A DNA stretch of 64,000 bases from Paludibacteraceae bacterium (lineage in GTDB: Bacteria > Bacteroidota > Bacteroidia > Bacteroidales > Paludibacteraceae), in assembly GCA_024692565.1 (NCBI GenBank), contig JAILMN010000025.1:62001-126000 (forward strand), in the 5' to 3' direction. How positions within the stretch are numbered: position 1 is the first letter of the stretch; each line of letters begins with the position of its first letter. The notes below the pieces were generated by a model, which was not told the DNA's origin, searched no databases, and saw nothing but the letters and a program-made list of their open reading frames with translations. Of this stretch, positions 43,824 through 53,441 are shown piece after piece. Both the position numbers and the translations under genes were made by a program.

Positions 43824-46519
43824 TTCTTAAGTGCTTTGATCGTTTCTTCCAACGCAGCAATACGGGCTTCGGCATCAGCTTTTTTCTTCTGCTCGAGTGC
43901 TACGATCTCCGGTTTGGCATTCTGCACGAAGCGTTCGTTGCTCAGTTTGGCCATTACGCCGCGGAGAAAACCTTGCTGGTGTTGGAGGTCCGCTTCGAGT
44001 TTGCGAAGTTCTTCTTCGACGTTGATGAACTGATCCATCGGAATAGCGAATTCGGTCGTGCCAACGATGAACTTGGAGGTCTGACCTGTCGGAGTGGTCT
44101 GACTTGTCGGACAGATTTGTACATTCGCCAGTTTGGACACGAGTGCGTTCAGTTCCACAGGCGAGATGAGTGTGAGTTGCTCTTTTTGCGGGATGTTTTT
44201 CGCCGCACGGACTGCACGAATCTCCGTGATGACCTGCTTAAGGTATGCGGTATCTTTCAAGATAGCCCCGTTTCGATTCTCTCTCGATTCATTCTCGGTC
44301 GGTTCGGACTCCCCGTCCACCTTCCCTTTTCGAAGCCAAAAGTCAATTGGCTTCTCCATATTAGTCTGATTTGCCGTCATAATGGACTCGCCGGGTTGAC
44401 GATCGTAGAGGTTCTGCCAGAGTTCCTCCGTGATGAACGGCATGAACGGATGAAGCACGCGGAGCAGGCGATCGAAGAAGGCGAGCGTTGCTTCATAGGT
44501 GGCTTTGTCAATCGGTTGCTGATAGCCGGGTTTGATCATCTCGAGGTACCATCCGCTGAACTCGTCGCAATAGAGTTTGTAAATCTCCATGAGTGCTTCG
44601 GAGAGACGGTATTTGGAGAAGAGGTCTGCTATTTCCGCTTCGGTATGCGCCAGTTGGGCATTGAACCAATCAATGGCATACTTGCTGGTTGCGGGTTGCG
44701 CGATATCTGCTGCCACATCCAGACCTTTGACCATACGGAAGCAGTTCCAGATCTTATTGCAGAAGTTGCGTCCTTGTTCGCAAAGCGAATCATCGTATAG
44801 GATGTCGTTTCCAGCAGGCGCGGAGAGCAGAATACCCATGCGGACACCGTCGGCTCCGTAACGCGCGATGAGATCCAGCGGATCGGGACTGTTACCGAGC
44901 GATTTGGACATCTTACGTCCGAGTTTATCGCGCACGATACCTGTGAAATAGACGTGTTTGAACGGCATTTTGCCTTGGTATTCATAACCCGCCATGATCA
45001 TACGTGCTACCCAAAAGAAAATGATATCCGGACCGGTTACAAGGTCTGCGGTGGGGTAGTAATATCGGATCTCTTTGTTGTCAGGATGCTCGATTCCATC
45101 GAATAAACTGATGGGCCAGAGCCAGGACGAGAACCAGGTGTCGAGTGCTCCTTCGTCTTGAACGTAGTTGCCTTCGGGTTTGGTCTCGGAAACGATGATC
45201 TTGTCATCCGGATAGTTCTTAAGACCTGTTTGTGCGAGTAGGTCGGCATCGTAGTACGCCGGAATACGGTGTCCCCACCATAATTGACGCGAAATACACC
45301 AGTCTTTGATGTTTTCCAGCCAGTTGCGATAGGTATTTTTGTATTTGGCGGGATAGAAAACGATGTCGTCGTTCATTACCGGCGGCAGGGCGATGTCTGC
45401 GAAATGCTGCATTTTGACGAACCACTGGAGCGACAAACGCGGCTCGATAGGAACGTTGGTTCGTTCGGAGTAGCCGACCTTATTGTCATAGTCCTCAATT
45501 TTTTCGATGAGACCGAGGGCTTTGAGGTCTTCGACGATCTGTTTGCGGCACTCAAAACGGTCCATTCCGTGGTACTTGCGCACGTTCGGTTGGAGTTCCT
45601 GTTCCACGGTGTCCATGTTCAGATGTGCATCCGGCGTGAAGATATCGATGGTCTTGAGGTTGTATTTCTGCCCCAAAGCGTAGTCGTTCACGTCATGCGC
45701 CGGCGTCACTTTGAGGCAACCCGTACCGAAACCAATCTCTACGTAACGGTCTTCGATGATCGGGATGACACGTCCTACGCCCGGAACGATGACGTGTTTG
45801 CCTTTGAGCCATTGGTTCTTCTCCTCTTTGGGGTTGATGCAGACCGCGATATCGCCGAAGATAGTCTCCGGTCGGGTGGTAGCCACAATGGCGTATTTGC
45901 CCGGTTCTTCCGCTACTGCGTAGCGCAGGTAATAGAATTTGTTATGCTCGTCGTGGTAGATAACTTCTTCATCGGAGAGGGCAGTCTGGCGCTCCGGATC
46001 CCAGTTGACCATACGCAGACCGCGATAGATGAGGCCTTTTTTGTATAAGTCACAGAACACTTTGATGACGGCTTTGGAGCGCTTCTCGTCCATGGTGAAC
46101 GAGGTGCGGTCCCAATCGCACGAACAACCCAGTTTGCGGAGCTGTTTGAGGATGATTCCTCCGTGTTCATCGGTCCAATCCCACGCGTGCTTGAGGAACT
46201 GCTCACGCGTCAAATCGCTCTTGTTGATACCTTGCTCTTTGAGTCGTTTGATGACTTTTGCTTCGGTAGCGATAGACGCGTGGTCGGTACCCGGAACCCA
46301 GCAAGCGTTTTTACCTTCCAAACGCGCACGACGAACGAGAATATCCTGAATCGTCTCGTTCAGCACGTGGCCCATATGCAGCACTCCCGTCACGTTGGGA
46401 GGTGGGATCACAATGGTAAAAGGTTCGCGGCCATCCGGCTCACTATGAAAGAGTTTGTTGTCCAGCCAGTACTGGTACCAGCGGGCTTCAATGTCGGTAG
46501 GATTGTACTTAGAGTCCAT
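43820..46519 (-). CDS. valS: Valyl-tRNA synthetase
   Basis: 899 residues, class I. The HIGH motif is HMGH at residues 48-51 and KMSKS lies near residue 537 ([15 protein letters not shown]). The editing domain lies between, with a [10 protein letters not shown] segment near residue 215 and [11 protein letters not shown] near residue 74. The C-terminal coiled-coil arm ([20 protein letters not shown] and onward, residues 835-899) is complete. It charges tRNA-Val and edits Thr-tRNA. The start codon is 22 bases downstream of a strong promoter. First gene of a two-gene operon with the O-methyltransferase. Confidence 0.97.
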   Translation of the reverse strand: MDSKYNPTDIEARWYQYWLDNKLFHSEPDGREPFTIVIPPPNVTGVLHMGHVLNETIQDILVRRARLEGKNACWVPGTDHASIATEAKVIKRLKEQGINKSDLTREQFLKHAWDWTDEHGGIILKQLRKLGCSCDWDRTSFTMDEKRSKAVIKVFCDLYKKGLIYRGLRMVNWDPERQTALSDEEVIYHDEHNKFYYLRYAVAEEPGKYAIVATTRPETIFGDIAVCINPKEEKNQWLKGKHVIVPGVGRVIPIIEDRYVEIGFGTGCLKVTPAHDVNDYALGQKYNLKTIDIFTPDAHLNMDTVEQELQPNVRKYHGMDRFECRKQIVEDLKALGLIEKIEDYDNKVGYSERTNVPIEPRLSLQWFVKMQHFADIALPPVMNDDIVFYPAKYKNTYRNWLENIKDWCISRQLWWGHRIPAYYDADLLAQTGLKNYPDDKIIVSETKPEGNYVQDEGALDTWFSSWLWPISLFDGIEHPDNKEIRYYYPTADLVTGPDIIFFWVARMIMAGYEYQGKMPFKHVYFTGIVRDKLGRKMSKSLGNSPDPLDLIARYGADGVRMGILLSAPAGNDILYDDSLCEQGRNFCNKIWNCFRMVKGLDVAADIAQPATSKYAIDWFNAQLAHTEAEIADLFSKYRLSEALMEIYKLYCDEFSGWYLEMIKPGYQQPIDKATYEATLAFFDRLLRVLHPFMPFITEELWQNLYDRQPGESIMTANQTNMEKPIDFWLRKGKVDGESEPTENESRENRNGAILKDTAYLKQVITEIRAVRAAKNIPQKEQLTLISPVELNALVSKLANVQICPTSQTTPTGQTSKFIVGTTEFAIPMDQFINVEEELRKLEADLQHQQGFLRGVMAKLSNERFVQNAKPEIVALEQKKKADAEARIAALEETIKALKK

Positions 46520-46540
46520 AATTTAAAATAAAAAAGCGTG

Positions 46541-46571
46541 CAAAGGTACACTTTTTTTTGCATATATCAAA
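46541..46571 (-). promoter_or_regulatory. valS promoter
   Basis: Minus-strand TACCTTTG at 46548-46541 and TTTG at 46571-46568, with a 19-base spacer. It is interleaved with the divergent mnmE promoter. Confidence 0.72.
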
Positions 46572-46588
46572 ATTTTTAAGTAATTTTG
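46557..46588 (+). promoter_or_regulatory. mnmE operon promoter
   Basis: TTTG at 46557-46560 and TAATTTTG at 46581-46588, with a 20-base spacer. The leader to the ATG at 46606 is only about 12 bases. It shares 15 bases with the opposite valS promoter. Confidence 0.68.
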
Positions 46589-46605
46589 CAGCGAAATTTG
46601 TAGAA

Positions 46606-47922
46606 ATGCAAACTGTATGTGCAATATCAACGGCCTACGGCACGGGTGGAATAGCTGTCATCCGTGTGTCGGGAGAGGATGCTATTACGATTGTAGATAG
46701 CCTTTTTGCAGGTCGTAAATCGCTGATGGAACAACCGGCAGGAACGGTTGTTTTTGGCCGTATTCAACGGGGAAAAGAGGTGCTGGACGAGGTGCTGTGT
46801 TCCGTGTTTCGTGCGCCGTATTCGTTCACGGGCGATGATACGGTAGAGATTGCGTGTCACGGCAGTTTGTATATTCAGCAGGAGATTTTGCGCTGGCTCA
46901 TCGATGCAGGTTGCCGTGCGGCAGAACCCGGAGAGTTCACGCGTCGTGCTTTTTTGAACGGCAAAATGGACTTGACGCAAGCCGAAGCGGTAGCCGATCT
47001 GATTGCTTCGCAATCGAAAGCAGAGAAAGACCTGGCATTGAGCCAATTACGCGGTTCTGTTTCCAATGAGTTAAGTGCGTTGCGCGAACGATTGCTGCAT
47101 TTTACGTCTTTGGTGGAACTGGAATTGGACTTTGCGGACCATGAAGAGTTGGAGTTCGCGGACCGCTCGGAATTGACACAATTATCCGATGAAATCGAGC
47201 AAAAACTGCAATCGCTATTGTCTTCTTTCCGCACGGGAAATGCGATTAGGCACGGTATACCGGTAGCGATAGTAGGTGCGCCGAACGTAGGTAAATCGAC
47301 GCTTTTGAATGCCCTTTTAGGAGAACAACGCGCGATTGTGAGTGATATACAAGGGACTACGCGTGACACGATTGAGGATACATTGGTGATTGACGGTATT
47401 CTTTTCCGGTTGATTGATACCGCGGGTTTGCGTGATACCAACGATACGCTGGAGAATATGGGTATCGAGCGAAGCCGTAAGGCGGCAGAGAATGCGCAGA
47501 TTATTATTGCGGTCGGGGAAGCAGGACGGGAACTGCCGAGTTGGAATTTTACTACTTCTGCAACAGTACTTAACGTGTTGAATAAGAGTGATTTATGTCC
47601 CGGTTTTAAGGACAAGAAGAATATCGTTATTTCTGCTAAAAAGGGGGAGATAGAACCTCTGCGGCAGGAGTTGGTACGTGTGGCAAAACAAACCATACAG
47701 ACGAGTGCTGTGATGCTGAGTAATGCGCGTCATTATGAAGCGATATCGCGTGCTCATGAGGCTATTCTGCGTGTGCAACAGGGCTTGCAAGAAGGTCTTT
47801 CCGGCGAATTGCTGTCGCTGGATTTGCAGGATTGTTTGGCTGCGTTAGGTGAAGTAACGGGACAGATCACGAATCAAGAAGTATTAAGTAATATATTCAG
47901 TAAATTCTGTATAGGGAAATGA
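46606..47922 (+). CDS. mnmE: tRNA U34 5-carboxymethylaminomethyl modification GTPase
   Basis: 438 residues from the ATG at 46606; a TTG further upstream would place the start within the promoter. N-terminal folate-binding domain (TVCAISTAYGTGGIAVIRVS), helical domain, then the inserted G domain with GAPNVGKSTLLNALLG near residue 224, DIQGTTRDT near residue 247 and DTAGLRD near residue 270. The C-terminal CIGK is the family signature. With MnmG it modifies wobble uridine of several tRNAs. It leads an eight-gene operon and overlaps yicC by 4 bases. Confidence 0.97.
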   Translation: MQTVCAISTAYGTGGIAVIRVSGEDAITIVDSLFAGRKSLMEQPAGTVVFGRIQRGKEVLDEVLCSVFRAPYSFTGDDTVEIACHGSLYIQQEILRWLIDAGCRAAEPGEFTRRAFLNGKMDLTQAEAVADLIASQSKAEKDLALSQLRGSVSNELSALRERLLHFTSLVELELDFADHEELEFADRSELTQLSDEIEQKLQSLLSSFRTGNAIRHGIPVAIVGAPNVGKSTLLNALLGEQRAIVSDIQGTTRDTIEDTLVIDGILFRLIDTAGLRDTNDTLENMGIERSRKAAENAQIIIAVGEAGRELPSWNFTTSATVLNVLNKSDLCPGFKDKKNIVISAKKGEIEPLRQELVRVAKQTIQTSAVMLSNARHYEAISRAHEAILRVQQGLQEGLSGELLSLDLQDCLAALGEVTGQITNQEVLSNIFSKFCIGK

Positions 47923-48803
47923 TTTTATCGATGACCGGTTATGGCAAATCCGAAAGCCAGTTACGTGGACGCAAGTTGATTTGCGAAGTTCGTTCGCTCA
48001 ATTCCAAATCGATGGATATCTCTGCGCGTTTGGCGCCGCAATTACGGGCACGCGAGTTAGATCTTCGTACGGTACTCACGCAGCGTCTGGAGCGTGGTAA
48101 AGTGGATTTGGCGATTTATTTTCAGGAAGAACAGACGATAACTGCTCCTGCTGCAATCAATTGGCCGGCAGCCAAGGAGTATGCGCGTCAGTATAGCGAG
48201 TGTTTCGGACAAGACGCGCCGGCTGAAGTGATGGCGTCTATCTTGCGTATGCCGGATGTGATCAAAGTGCAGGATGACAATAGCGATCTGAGCGACGACG
48301 AGTGGAAAGCGGTACTGAAGGCAGTCAACCAGGCTCTGGATGCGTTCGTGGCATTCCGTACGCAAGAAGGTGCGGCATTGCAGGCGATGTTTACGGAAAA
48401 GCTCGATTCCATCGAACAATTATTGACGCAAGTAGAACCGTTTGAGAAGGGTCGTGTAGCGAAAATCAAGGAGCGTTTAGAGCAGAATTTAGCGCAATTA
48501 TCGGCGGAAACACAAGCGCAAATAGACCGAAACCGTCTGGAGCAGGAGATGATTTATTACTTGGAGAAATTGGATATCACGGAGGAGAAAGTGCGGTTGA
48601 CGAATCACATCAAGTATTTCCGCGAGACGATGGCAGGTGACGGTAGCGGAGTAGGCAAAAAGCTCGGTTTCATCGCACAAGAAATGGGACGCGAGATCAA
48701 TACCCTCGGCTCTAAATCGAATCAATCGGAGATGCAAATCATCGTGGTGAAGATGAAAGATATTCTCGAGCAAATCAAAGAGCAAGTACTGAACGTATTA
48801 TGA
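47919..48803 (+). CDS. yicC: YicC-family endoribonuclease
   Basis: 294 residues. N-terminal signature MILSMTGYGKSE (residues 1-12), a central helical part and the DUF1732-type C-terminus with VGKKLGFIAQEMGREINTLG near residue 243 and SNQSEMQIIVVKMKDILEQI. YicC proteins are reported metal-dependent endoribonucleases acting on RNA. The order yicC-gmk is conserved widely in bacteria. ATGA overlaps at both ends couple it to mnmE and gmk. Confidence 0.93.
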   Translation: MILSMTGYGKSESQLRGRKLICEVRSLNSKSMDISARLAPQLRARELDLRTVLTQRLERGKVDLAIYFQEEQTITAPAAINWPAAKEYARQYSECFGQDAPAEVMASILRMPDVIKVQDDNSDLSDDEWKAVLKAVNQALDAFVAFRTQEGAALQAMFTEKLDSIEQLLTQVEPFEKGRVAKIKERLEQNLAQLSAETQAQIDRNRLEQEMIYYLEKLDITEEKVRLTNHIKYFRETMAGDGSGVGKKLGFIAQEMGREINTLGSKSNQSEMQIIVVKMKDILEQIKEQVLNVL

Positions 48804-49366
48804 TATATATCTTTTGTGCGCCTTCGGGCAGCGGTAAATCAACTATGGTGCATCATCTATTGACGAAGCACCCGAACTTGTTTGAGTTGTCTATCTCGTG
48901 TACTACGCGTGCGCCTCGCGGACAAGAAGTACATGGGAAAGAGTACTATTTCATTTCCGTAGATGAGTTCCAGCAACGTATCAAAAACGACGAATTCATC
49001 GAGTATGAACAGGTTTATGAAGGCTTGTATTACGGTACGTTGAAAGAGGAAATTGCGCGCATTGAGTCGGCAGGAAGACAAGTGCTGTTTGACGTCGATG
49101 TGAAAGGCGGCGTTAACCTGAAGCGTATTTTAGGTGACCGCGCAACGTCGATTTTCATTTGTCCACCTTCAGTGGAGGAACTGCGTTGTCGTCTGGAAGG
49201 GCGCGGAGATACCAGCCCGGAGATGATTGAGAAACGTTTGGCAAAGGCAGAGGAGGAATTATCCTATCAGAAATATTTTGACCGCGTGGTAGTGAACGAT
49301 GACTTGCATCATGCGTTTGAACAATTGGATGGCATCATTGAGGAAAATAGGGATATACGGCGGTAG
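48800..49366 (+). CDS. gmk: Guanylate kinase
   Basis: 188 residues. P-loop CAPSGSGKSTMVHHLL (residues 5-20), GMP-binding SCTTRAPRGQEVHGKEYYF near residue 34 with the conserved Arg and Tyr residues, and the lid region GRGDTSPEMIEKRL near residue 133. It phosphorylates GMP to GDP. Length fits the family. The end overlaps the start of nadD by 38 bases if the chosen nadD start is right. Confidence 0.96.
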   Translation: MIYIFCAPSGSGKSTMVHHLLTKHPNLFELSISCTTRAPRGQEVHGKEYYFISVDEFQQRIKNDEFIEYEQVYEGLYYGTLKEEIARIESAGRQVLFDVDVKGGVNLKRILGDRATSIFICPPSVEELRCRLEGRGDTSPEMIEKRLAKAEEELSYQKYFDRVVVNDDLHHAFEQLDGIIEENRDIRR

Positions 49367-49862
49367 TTTCAATCCGGTGCACTATGGGCATGTGGGTTTG
49401 GCCAAGTGGGTGATTGAGCACACGGATCTGGATGAATTGTGGTTGCTCGTGAGCCCGAATAATCCGTTGAAAGCGGCACAATCCTTAGCTCCGGAGCAAG
49501 AACGTCTGGCGGCAGTAGTGGAGGCGATAAGGGGAATAAAGGGCGTTAAAGCTTCTGATTTTGAGTTCTCGTTACCACGACCGTCCTATACCGCTAATAC
49601 CTTGCGTGCGTTGCAGAAGGCTTATCCGGAGTGTGCGTTTACGCTGGTGATAGGTGAGGATAATCTGGCGATATTTGACCAATGGCGGGAATATGAGTAT
49701 ATATTGGATAACTTTCGTATCTTCGTCTATCCGCGACACGGATGTACGCAGCGCCCTGAGAGGATGAAGGGTAAGAATATCGTATTTTTACAAGACGCTC
49801 CGTATTTTGATATTTCCTCTACGGCGATTCGTGCCAAAAAGCATATTAATTTAGAACAATGA
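49329..49862 (+). CDS. nadD: Nicotinate-nucleotide adenylyltransferase
   Basis: 177 residues from the ATG at 49329, chosen because the first strand begins 4 residues later (KIGIYGGSFNPVHYGH). The nucleotidyltransferase motif GGSFNPVHYGH is near residue 10, and the C-terminal SSTAIRAKK (ISSTAIR near residue 165) is the second family signature. It makes NaAD from NaMN in NAD synthesis. It overlaps gmk at its start and korA by 4 bases at its end. Confidence 0.92.
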   Translation: MASLRKIGIYGGSFNPVHYGHVGLAKWVIEHTDLDELWLLVSPNNPLKAAQSLAPEQERLAAVVEAIRGIKGVKASDFEFSLPRPSYTANTLRALQKAYPECAFTLVIGEDNLAIFDQWREYEYILDNFRIFVYPRHGCTQRPERMKGKNIVFLQDAPYFDISSTAIRAKKHINLEQ

Positions 49863-51667
49863 AAAAGATAGTAGTTCGTTTTTGTGGAGACTCCGGTGAC
49901 GGCATGCAATTGACGGGAAACTTGTTCTCGTCGTTGAGTGCCATCTTAGGTCATGAGATTTCCACCTTACCGGATTTTCCGGCAGAGATTCGTGCACCGC
50001 AGGGCACTTTAGGCGGTGTAAGTGGTTTTCAATTGCAGTTGGGCTCCGATGTCTATACGCCCGGAGACAAGGCGGATGTGATTGTGGCGATGAATGCTGC
50101 GGCACTCAAAGTGTGCACGCTCGGCAAGCACTATCATGATCACGCGATTGTCATTGTGGATACCGATGCGTTCACAGACAAAGACCTGGAGAAAGCGCAG
50201 TATAAGACCGATAACCCGTTCATGGAATTAGGTATTCCTGAGACGGTGCAGATTGTGCCGGTAGCGTTGACGACGCTGACTAAAGAGGCGCTCAAAGACT
50301 CCGGTCTGGATAATAAATCGATGCTCAAGAGTCGTAATATGTTCGCTTTCGGACTGATTTGTTGGCTATTTGACCAACCGATGGACGAAGCGATTCATCT
50401 GCTGGAAGACAAATTCAAGAAGAAACCGGCACTTATTGCTCCGAATACGAAAGTGATGGTTGACGGTTACAACTACGGTCAAAACTTGGCGTTGAGCATC
50501 AATCAAATTCGTCTGGAGTCATCGGTTGAGAAGAATCAGAAGGCGGGTTACTACACGTCTATCGCCGGTAATAAAGCAACGGCGTGGGGTTTGATAGCAG
50601 CGGCAGAGAAGAGCGGCAAACGGTTGTTCTTGGGTTCGTATCCCATCACGCCGGCTACCGATATCATGCACGAGTTGGCAGCACGCAAGGATGTAAACGT
50701 GATGGTGGTGCAGGCGGAAGATGAGATAGCGGGTGTTTGTACGGCGATAGGAGCTGCTTTTGCCGGTGACCTCGCATGCACCAGCACCAGCGGACCGGGT
50801 TTAAGCCTAAAGAGTGAAGCGATAGGTCTGGCGGTGATGGCAGAGTTGCCGTTGGTGGTTATCGATGTGCAGCGCGGCGGTCCTTCGACGGGTCTGCCTA
50901 CCAAAACCGAACAAACGGACCTCATGCAGGCTATCTACGGTCGTAACGGCGAGTGTCCGGCTGTGGTGATTGCCGCATCCACGTCTGCTAACTGTTTCGA
51001 TTTTGCGTACGAAGCCTGCAAACTGGCGTTGGAGAACATGACGCCGGTAATCCTGATGACGGATACTTATCTGGCGAACGGAACATCACTCTGGCGTGTT
51101 CCCAAACTGGCGGAACTGCCGGTGATCACACCGCAGAGTGTACCGGAAGAACTGAAAGGACATTATAATCCGGCTTTGCGTGACGAACGCGGTGTGCGTT
51201 ATTGGGCGTTCCCCGGAATGGAAGGTTTCGAACACCGCAACATCGGTCTGGAGCGTGATGCGGAGAAAGGTACGATATCAACGAATCCTGAAAACCACGA
51301 ACGTATGGTGCAGGCGCGTAAGGCGAAGATTGCACAGGTGGTAAATCAGATACCGGATCTGCGCGTGCAAGGAAATGCGTCCAGTGACACGATCTTGGTC
51401 GGTTGGGGTAGTACGGAAGGACATCTTCATGCTGCGGCAGATGAACTGAATTGTGCGCTGGCGCAGTTCAATTATATCCATCCGCTGCCGCGTAACACAC
51501 GCGAAGTGCTCAGTCAATACAAGCGCCTCATCGTGTGCGAATTGAATACGGGGCAGTTTGCAGCGTACCTTCGTTCGCAATTCCCCGAACTCCCCATAGA
51601 GCAATATAACGAAACACAAGGACAGCCGTTTGCTGTAGAAAGGATAGTTAAGTATGCAAGCAAGTGA
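49859..51667 (+). CDS. korA: 2-oxoacid:ferredoxin oxidoreductase, gamma-alpha fusion subunit
   Basis: 602 residues. The N-terminal third is the gamma domain (FCGDSGDGMQLTGNLFSSLS at residues 8-27, then PDFPAEIRAPQGTLGGVSGF). The rest is the alpha (pyrimidine-binding) subunit with GSYPITPATDIMHELA near residue 258, STSGPGLSLKSEAIGLAVMA near residue 305, and DVQRGGPSTGLPTKTEQTDL near residue 340. This KorA form with KorB makes succinyl-CoA from 2-oxoglutarate with reduced ferredoxin, or works in reverse. It fits an anaerobic branched TCA pathway. Overlaps korB by 14 bases. A branched-chain or pyruvate substrate is possible but less likely. Confidence 0.9.
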   Translation: MKKIVVRFCGDSGDGMQLTGNLFSSLSAILGHEISTLPDFPAEIRAPQGTLGGVSGFQLQLGSDVYTPGDKADVIVAMNAAALKVCTLGKHYHDHAIVIVDTDAFTDKDLEKAQYKTDNPFMELGIPETVQIVPVALTTLTKEALKDSGLDNKSMLKSRNMFAFGLICWLFDQPMDEAIHLLEDKFKKKPALIAPNTKVMVDGYNYGQNLALSINQIRLESSVEKNQKAGYYTSIAGNKATAWGLIAAAEKSGKRLFLGSYPITPATDIMHELAARKDVNVMVVQAEDEIAGVCTAIGAAFAGDLACTSTSGPGLSLKSEAIGLAVMAELPLVVIDVQRGGPSTGLPTKTEQTDLMQAIYGRNGECPAVVIAASTSANCFDFAYEACKLALENMTPVILMTDTYLANGTSLWRVPKLAELPVITPQSVPEELKGHYNPALRDERGVRYWAFPGMEGFEHRNIGLERDAEKGTISTNPENHERMVQARKAKIAQVVNQIPDLRVQGNASSDTILVGWGSTEGHLHAAADELNCALAQFNYIHPLPRNTREVLSQYKRLIVCELNTGQFAAYLRSQFPELPIEQYNETQGQPFAVERIVKYASK

Positions 51668-52661
51668 TTTCAAATCAGATCAATACGTGCGTTTCTGCCC
51701 GGGCTGCGGAGACCATGCCATTTGTATGGCATTGCAGAAAGCGATGGCGCAGATAGGTATTCCTACGCACCAAGTGGCAGTTATCTCCGGTATCGGTTGT
51801 TCAAGTCGTATGCCGCATTACCTGAATACGTACGGCTTTAATACGATTCATGGTCGCGGTGGTGCAATAGCAACCGGCGTGAAGACGAGCCATCCGGAAC
51901 TGACGGTCTGGCAGATGAGCGGTGACGGTGACTGTCTGGCGATCGGTGGTAACCATTTTATCCATGAGATTCGTCGTAATGTGGACCTCAATGTATGTAT
52001 GTTCAACAACCGCATCTATGGTTTGACCAAAGGGCAGTATAGCCCGACAAGTCCAAAGGGCTTTGTGTCGAAGTCATCGCCGTTTGGAACAGTTGAGCGT
52101 CCGTTTATCCCGGCGGAACTGGTGTTGGGTGCACGCGGTACGTTCTTTGCACGTACGCTGGATGTTGATGTGCCGACAACGGTGGACTGTCTGGTGGCAG
52201 CCCAGCAGCATAAAGGTGCGTCAATCGTGGAGTGTCTGGTGAACTGCGTTATTTTCAATAACGGCACGCACGCTTGGATTGCGGACCGCGAGCAACGTGC
52301 AGAGCATAGTATCATCCTCAAGCATGGCGAGAAGATGCTCTTTGGTGCGAATAACGACAAAGGTCTGGCGGTGGAGATCGATCCGAAGACTTTTGTGCCG
52401 CGTATTATCGTGGTGGCAGCAGATGACCCGCGTGTACTGGTACACGACGCGCATCAGCAGGATCCGACCTTGCATCGATTGCTGGCGCTGATGGGTCAAG
52501 AAGATCATGACCTGCCGGTAGCGCTGGGTGTGATCCGCAATGTGGAAGCCGAGACCTATGATGAGGCTGTGAATAAACAGATAGCGGACGTGCGAGCTAA
52601 TGCCAAAGCCAAGACTTTCGATGAGTTGACAGCTACCTTGGAAACGGTTTATAAAGAATAG
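51654..52661 (+). CDS. korB: 2-oxoacid:ferredoxin oxidoreductase, beta subunit
   Basis: 335 residues. Thiamine-diphosphate subunit with CPGCGDHAICMALQKAM near residue 15, SGIGCSSRMPHYLNTYG near residue 45 and the metal/ThDP motif GDGDCLAIGGNHFIHEIRRN near residue 90, followed by NNRIYGLTKGQYSPTSPKG. No separate ferredoxin subunit gene is adjacent. It forms the enzyme with KorA encoded just upstream. Confidence 0.92.
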   Translation: MQASDFKSDQYVRFCPGCGDHAICMALQKAMAQIGIPTHQVAVISGIGCSSRMPHYLNTYGFNTIHGRGGAIATGVKTSHPELTVWQMSGDGDCLAIGGNHFIHEIRRNVDLNVCMFNNRIYGLTKGQYSPTSPKGFVSKSSPFGTVERPFIPAELVLGARGTFFARTLDVDVPTTVDCLVAAQQHKGASIVECLVNCVIFNNGTHAWIADREQRAEHSIILKHGEKMLFGANNDKGLAVEIDPKTFVPRIIVVAADDPRVLVHDAHQQDPTLHRLLALMGQEDHDLPVALGVIRNVEAETYDEAVNKQIADVRANAKAKTFDELTATLETVYKE

Positions 52662-52664
52662 ATT

Positions 52665-53441
52665 ATGGTTTCAAACAAATATTCAACGCGTCGTCCGAAA
52701 GAGAAAGAGATGATCTTCGGTATTCGGGCTGTGATGGAAGCTATCGATGCAGGCAAAGTGCTGGACAAAGTGCTGTTGCGTCGCGATATGAGTTCGGCGA
52801 TAGGACGCGAGTTAGTAAGAAAGTTAGAAGGTACTGCTACACCTATCCAGCGGGTGCCGGTGGAGAAACTGAATCAGTTTACAGATAAGAATCACCAAGG
52901 CGTGATCGCTTTCCTAAGCCCCATCGAGTTCACGCCTTTAGACAGCCTCGTGCCGGCACTTTACGACGAAGGAAAAGTGCCTCTGTTGATGCTCTTGGAC
53001 GGTGTGACGGACGTTCGTAATTTCGGCGCTATTGCCCGTACCTGTGTGTGCGCAGGTGTTCATGCGCTTATTATCGGAACGCGCGGAAGTGCGGCTATCA
53101 ACGGCGATGCCATCAAAGCGTCTGCCGGTGCACTGCACACTTTGCCGATCTGCAAAGTGGAGAACCTGCAGAATGCCATTCAGTACCTGCGTGAGAGCGG
53201 GCTGCGTATCGTGGCGGCGACCGAACATACGGAGCGTAACTATACCGAAGTCGACATGACCCTGCCGACCTGTATCGTCATGGGATCGGAGGAGAAAGGT
53301 ATCTATGAAGAGAACCTCAAACTCTGTACTGACCGGGTGCGCTTGCCGATGACAGGTGTGATTGAGTCGCTCAATGTGGGTGTAGCGGCAGGTGTGTTTA
53401 TCTACGAAGCCGTTCGCCAGAGAAATCGTCAATCGAAATGA
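52665..53441 (+). CDS. rlmB: TrmH/RlmB-type rRNA 2'-O-methyltransferase
   Basis: 258 residues. An N-terminal substrate-binding domain (EKEMIFGIRAVMEAIDAGKV near residue 12) and the SPOUT knot domain with the three family motifs: VTDVRNFGAIARTC near residue 110, CIVMGSEEKGI near residue 203 and LPMTGVIESLNVGVAAGVFI near residue 226. It most likely methylates 23S rRNA G2251 (RlmB), though other TrmH-family targets are possible. It overlaps the next gene by 4 bases. Confidence 0.9.
   Translation: MVSNKYSTRRPKEKEMIFGIRAVMEAIDAGKVLDKVLLRRDMSSAIGRELVRKLEGTATPIQRVPVEKLNQFTDKNHQGVIAFLSPIEFTPLDSLVPALYDEGKVPLLMLLDGVTDVRNFGAIARTCVCAGVHALIIGTRGSAAINGDAIKASAGALHTLPICKVENLQNAIQYLRESGLRIVAATEHTERNYTEVDMTLPTCIVMGSEEKGIYEENLKLCTDRVRLPMTGVIESLNVGVAAGVFIYEAVRQRNRQSK

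Noticed and set aside
43640..44800. Plus-strand open frame (386 codons) opposite valS and the methyltransferase
   Set aside because: It spans two genes with strong motifs on the minus strand and looks like an antisense shadow.
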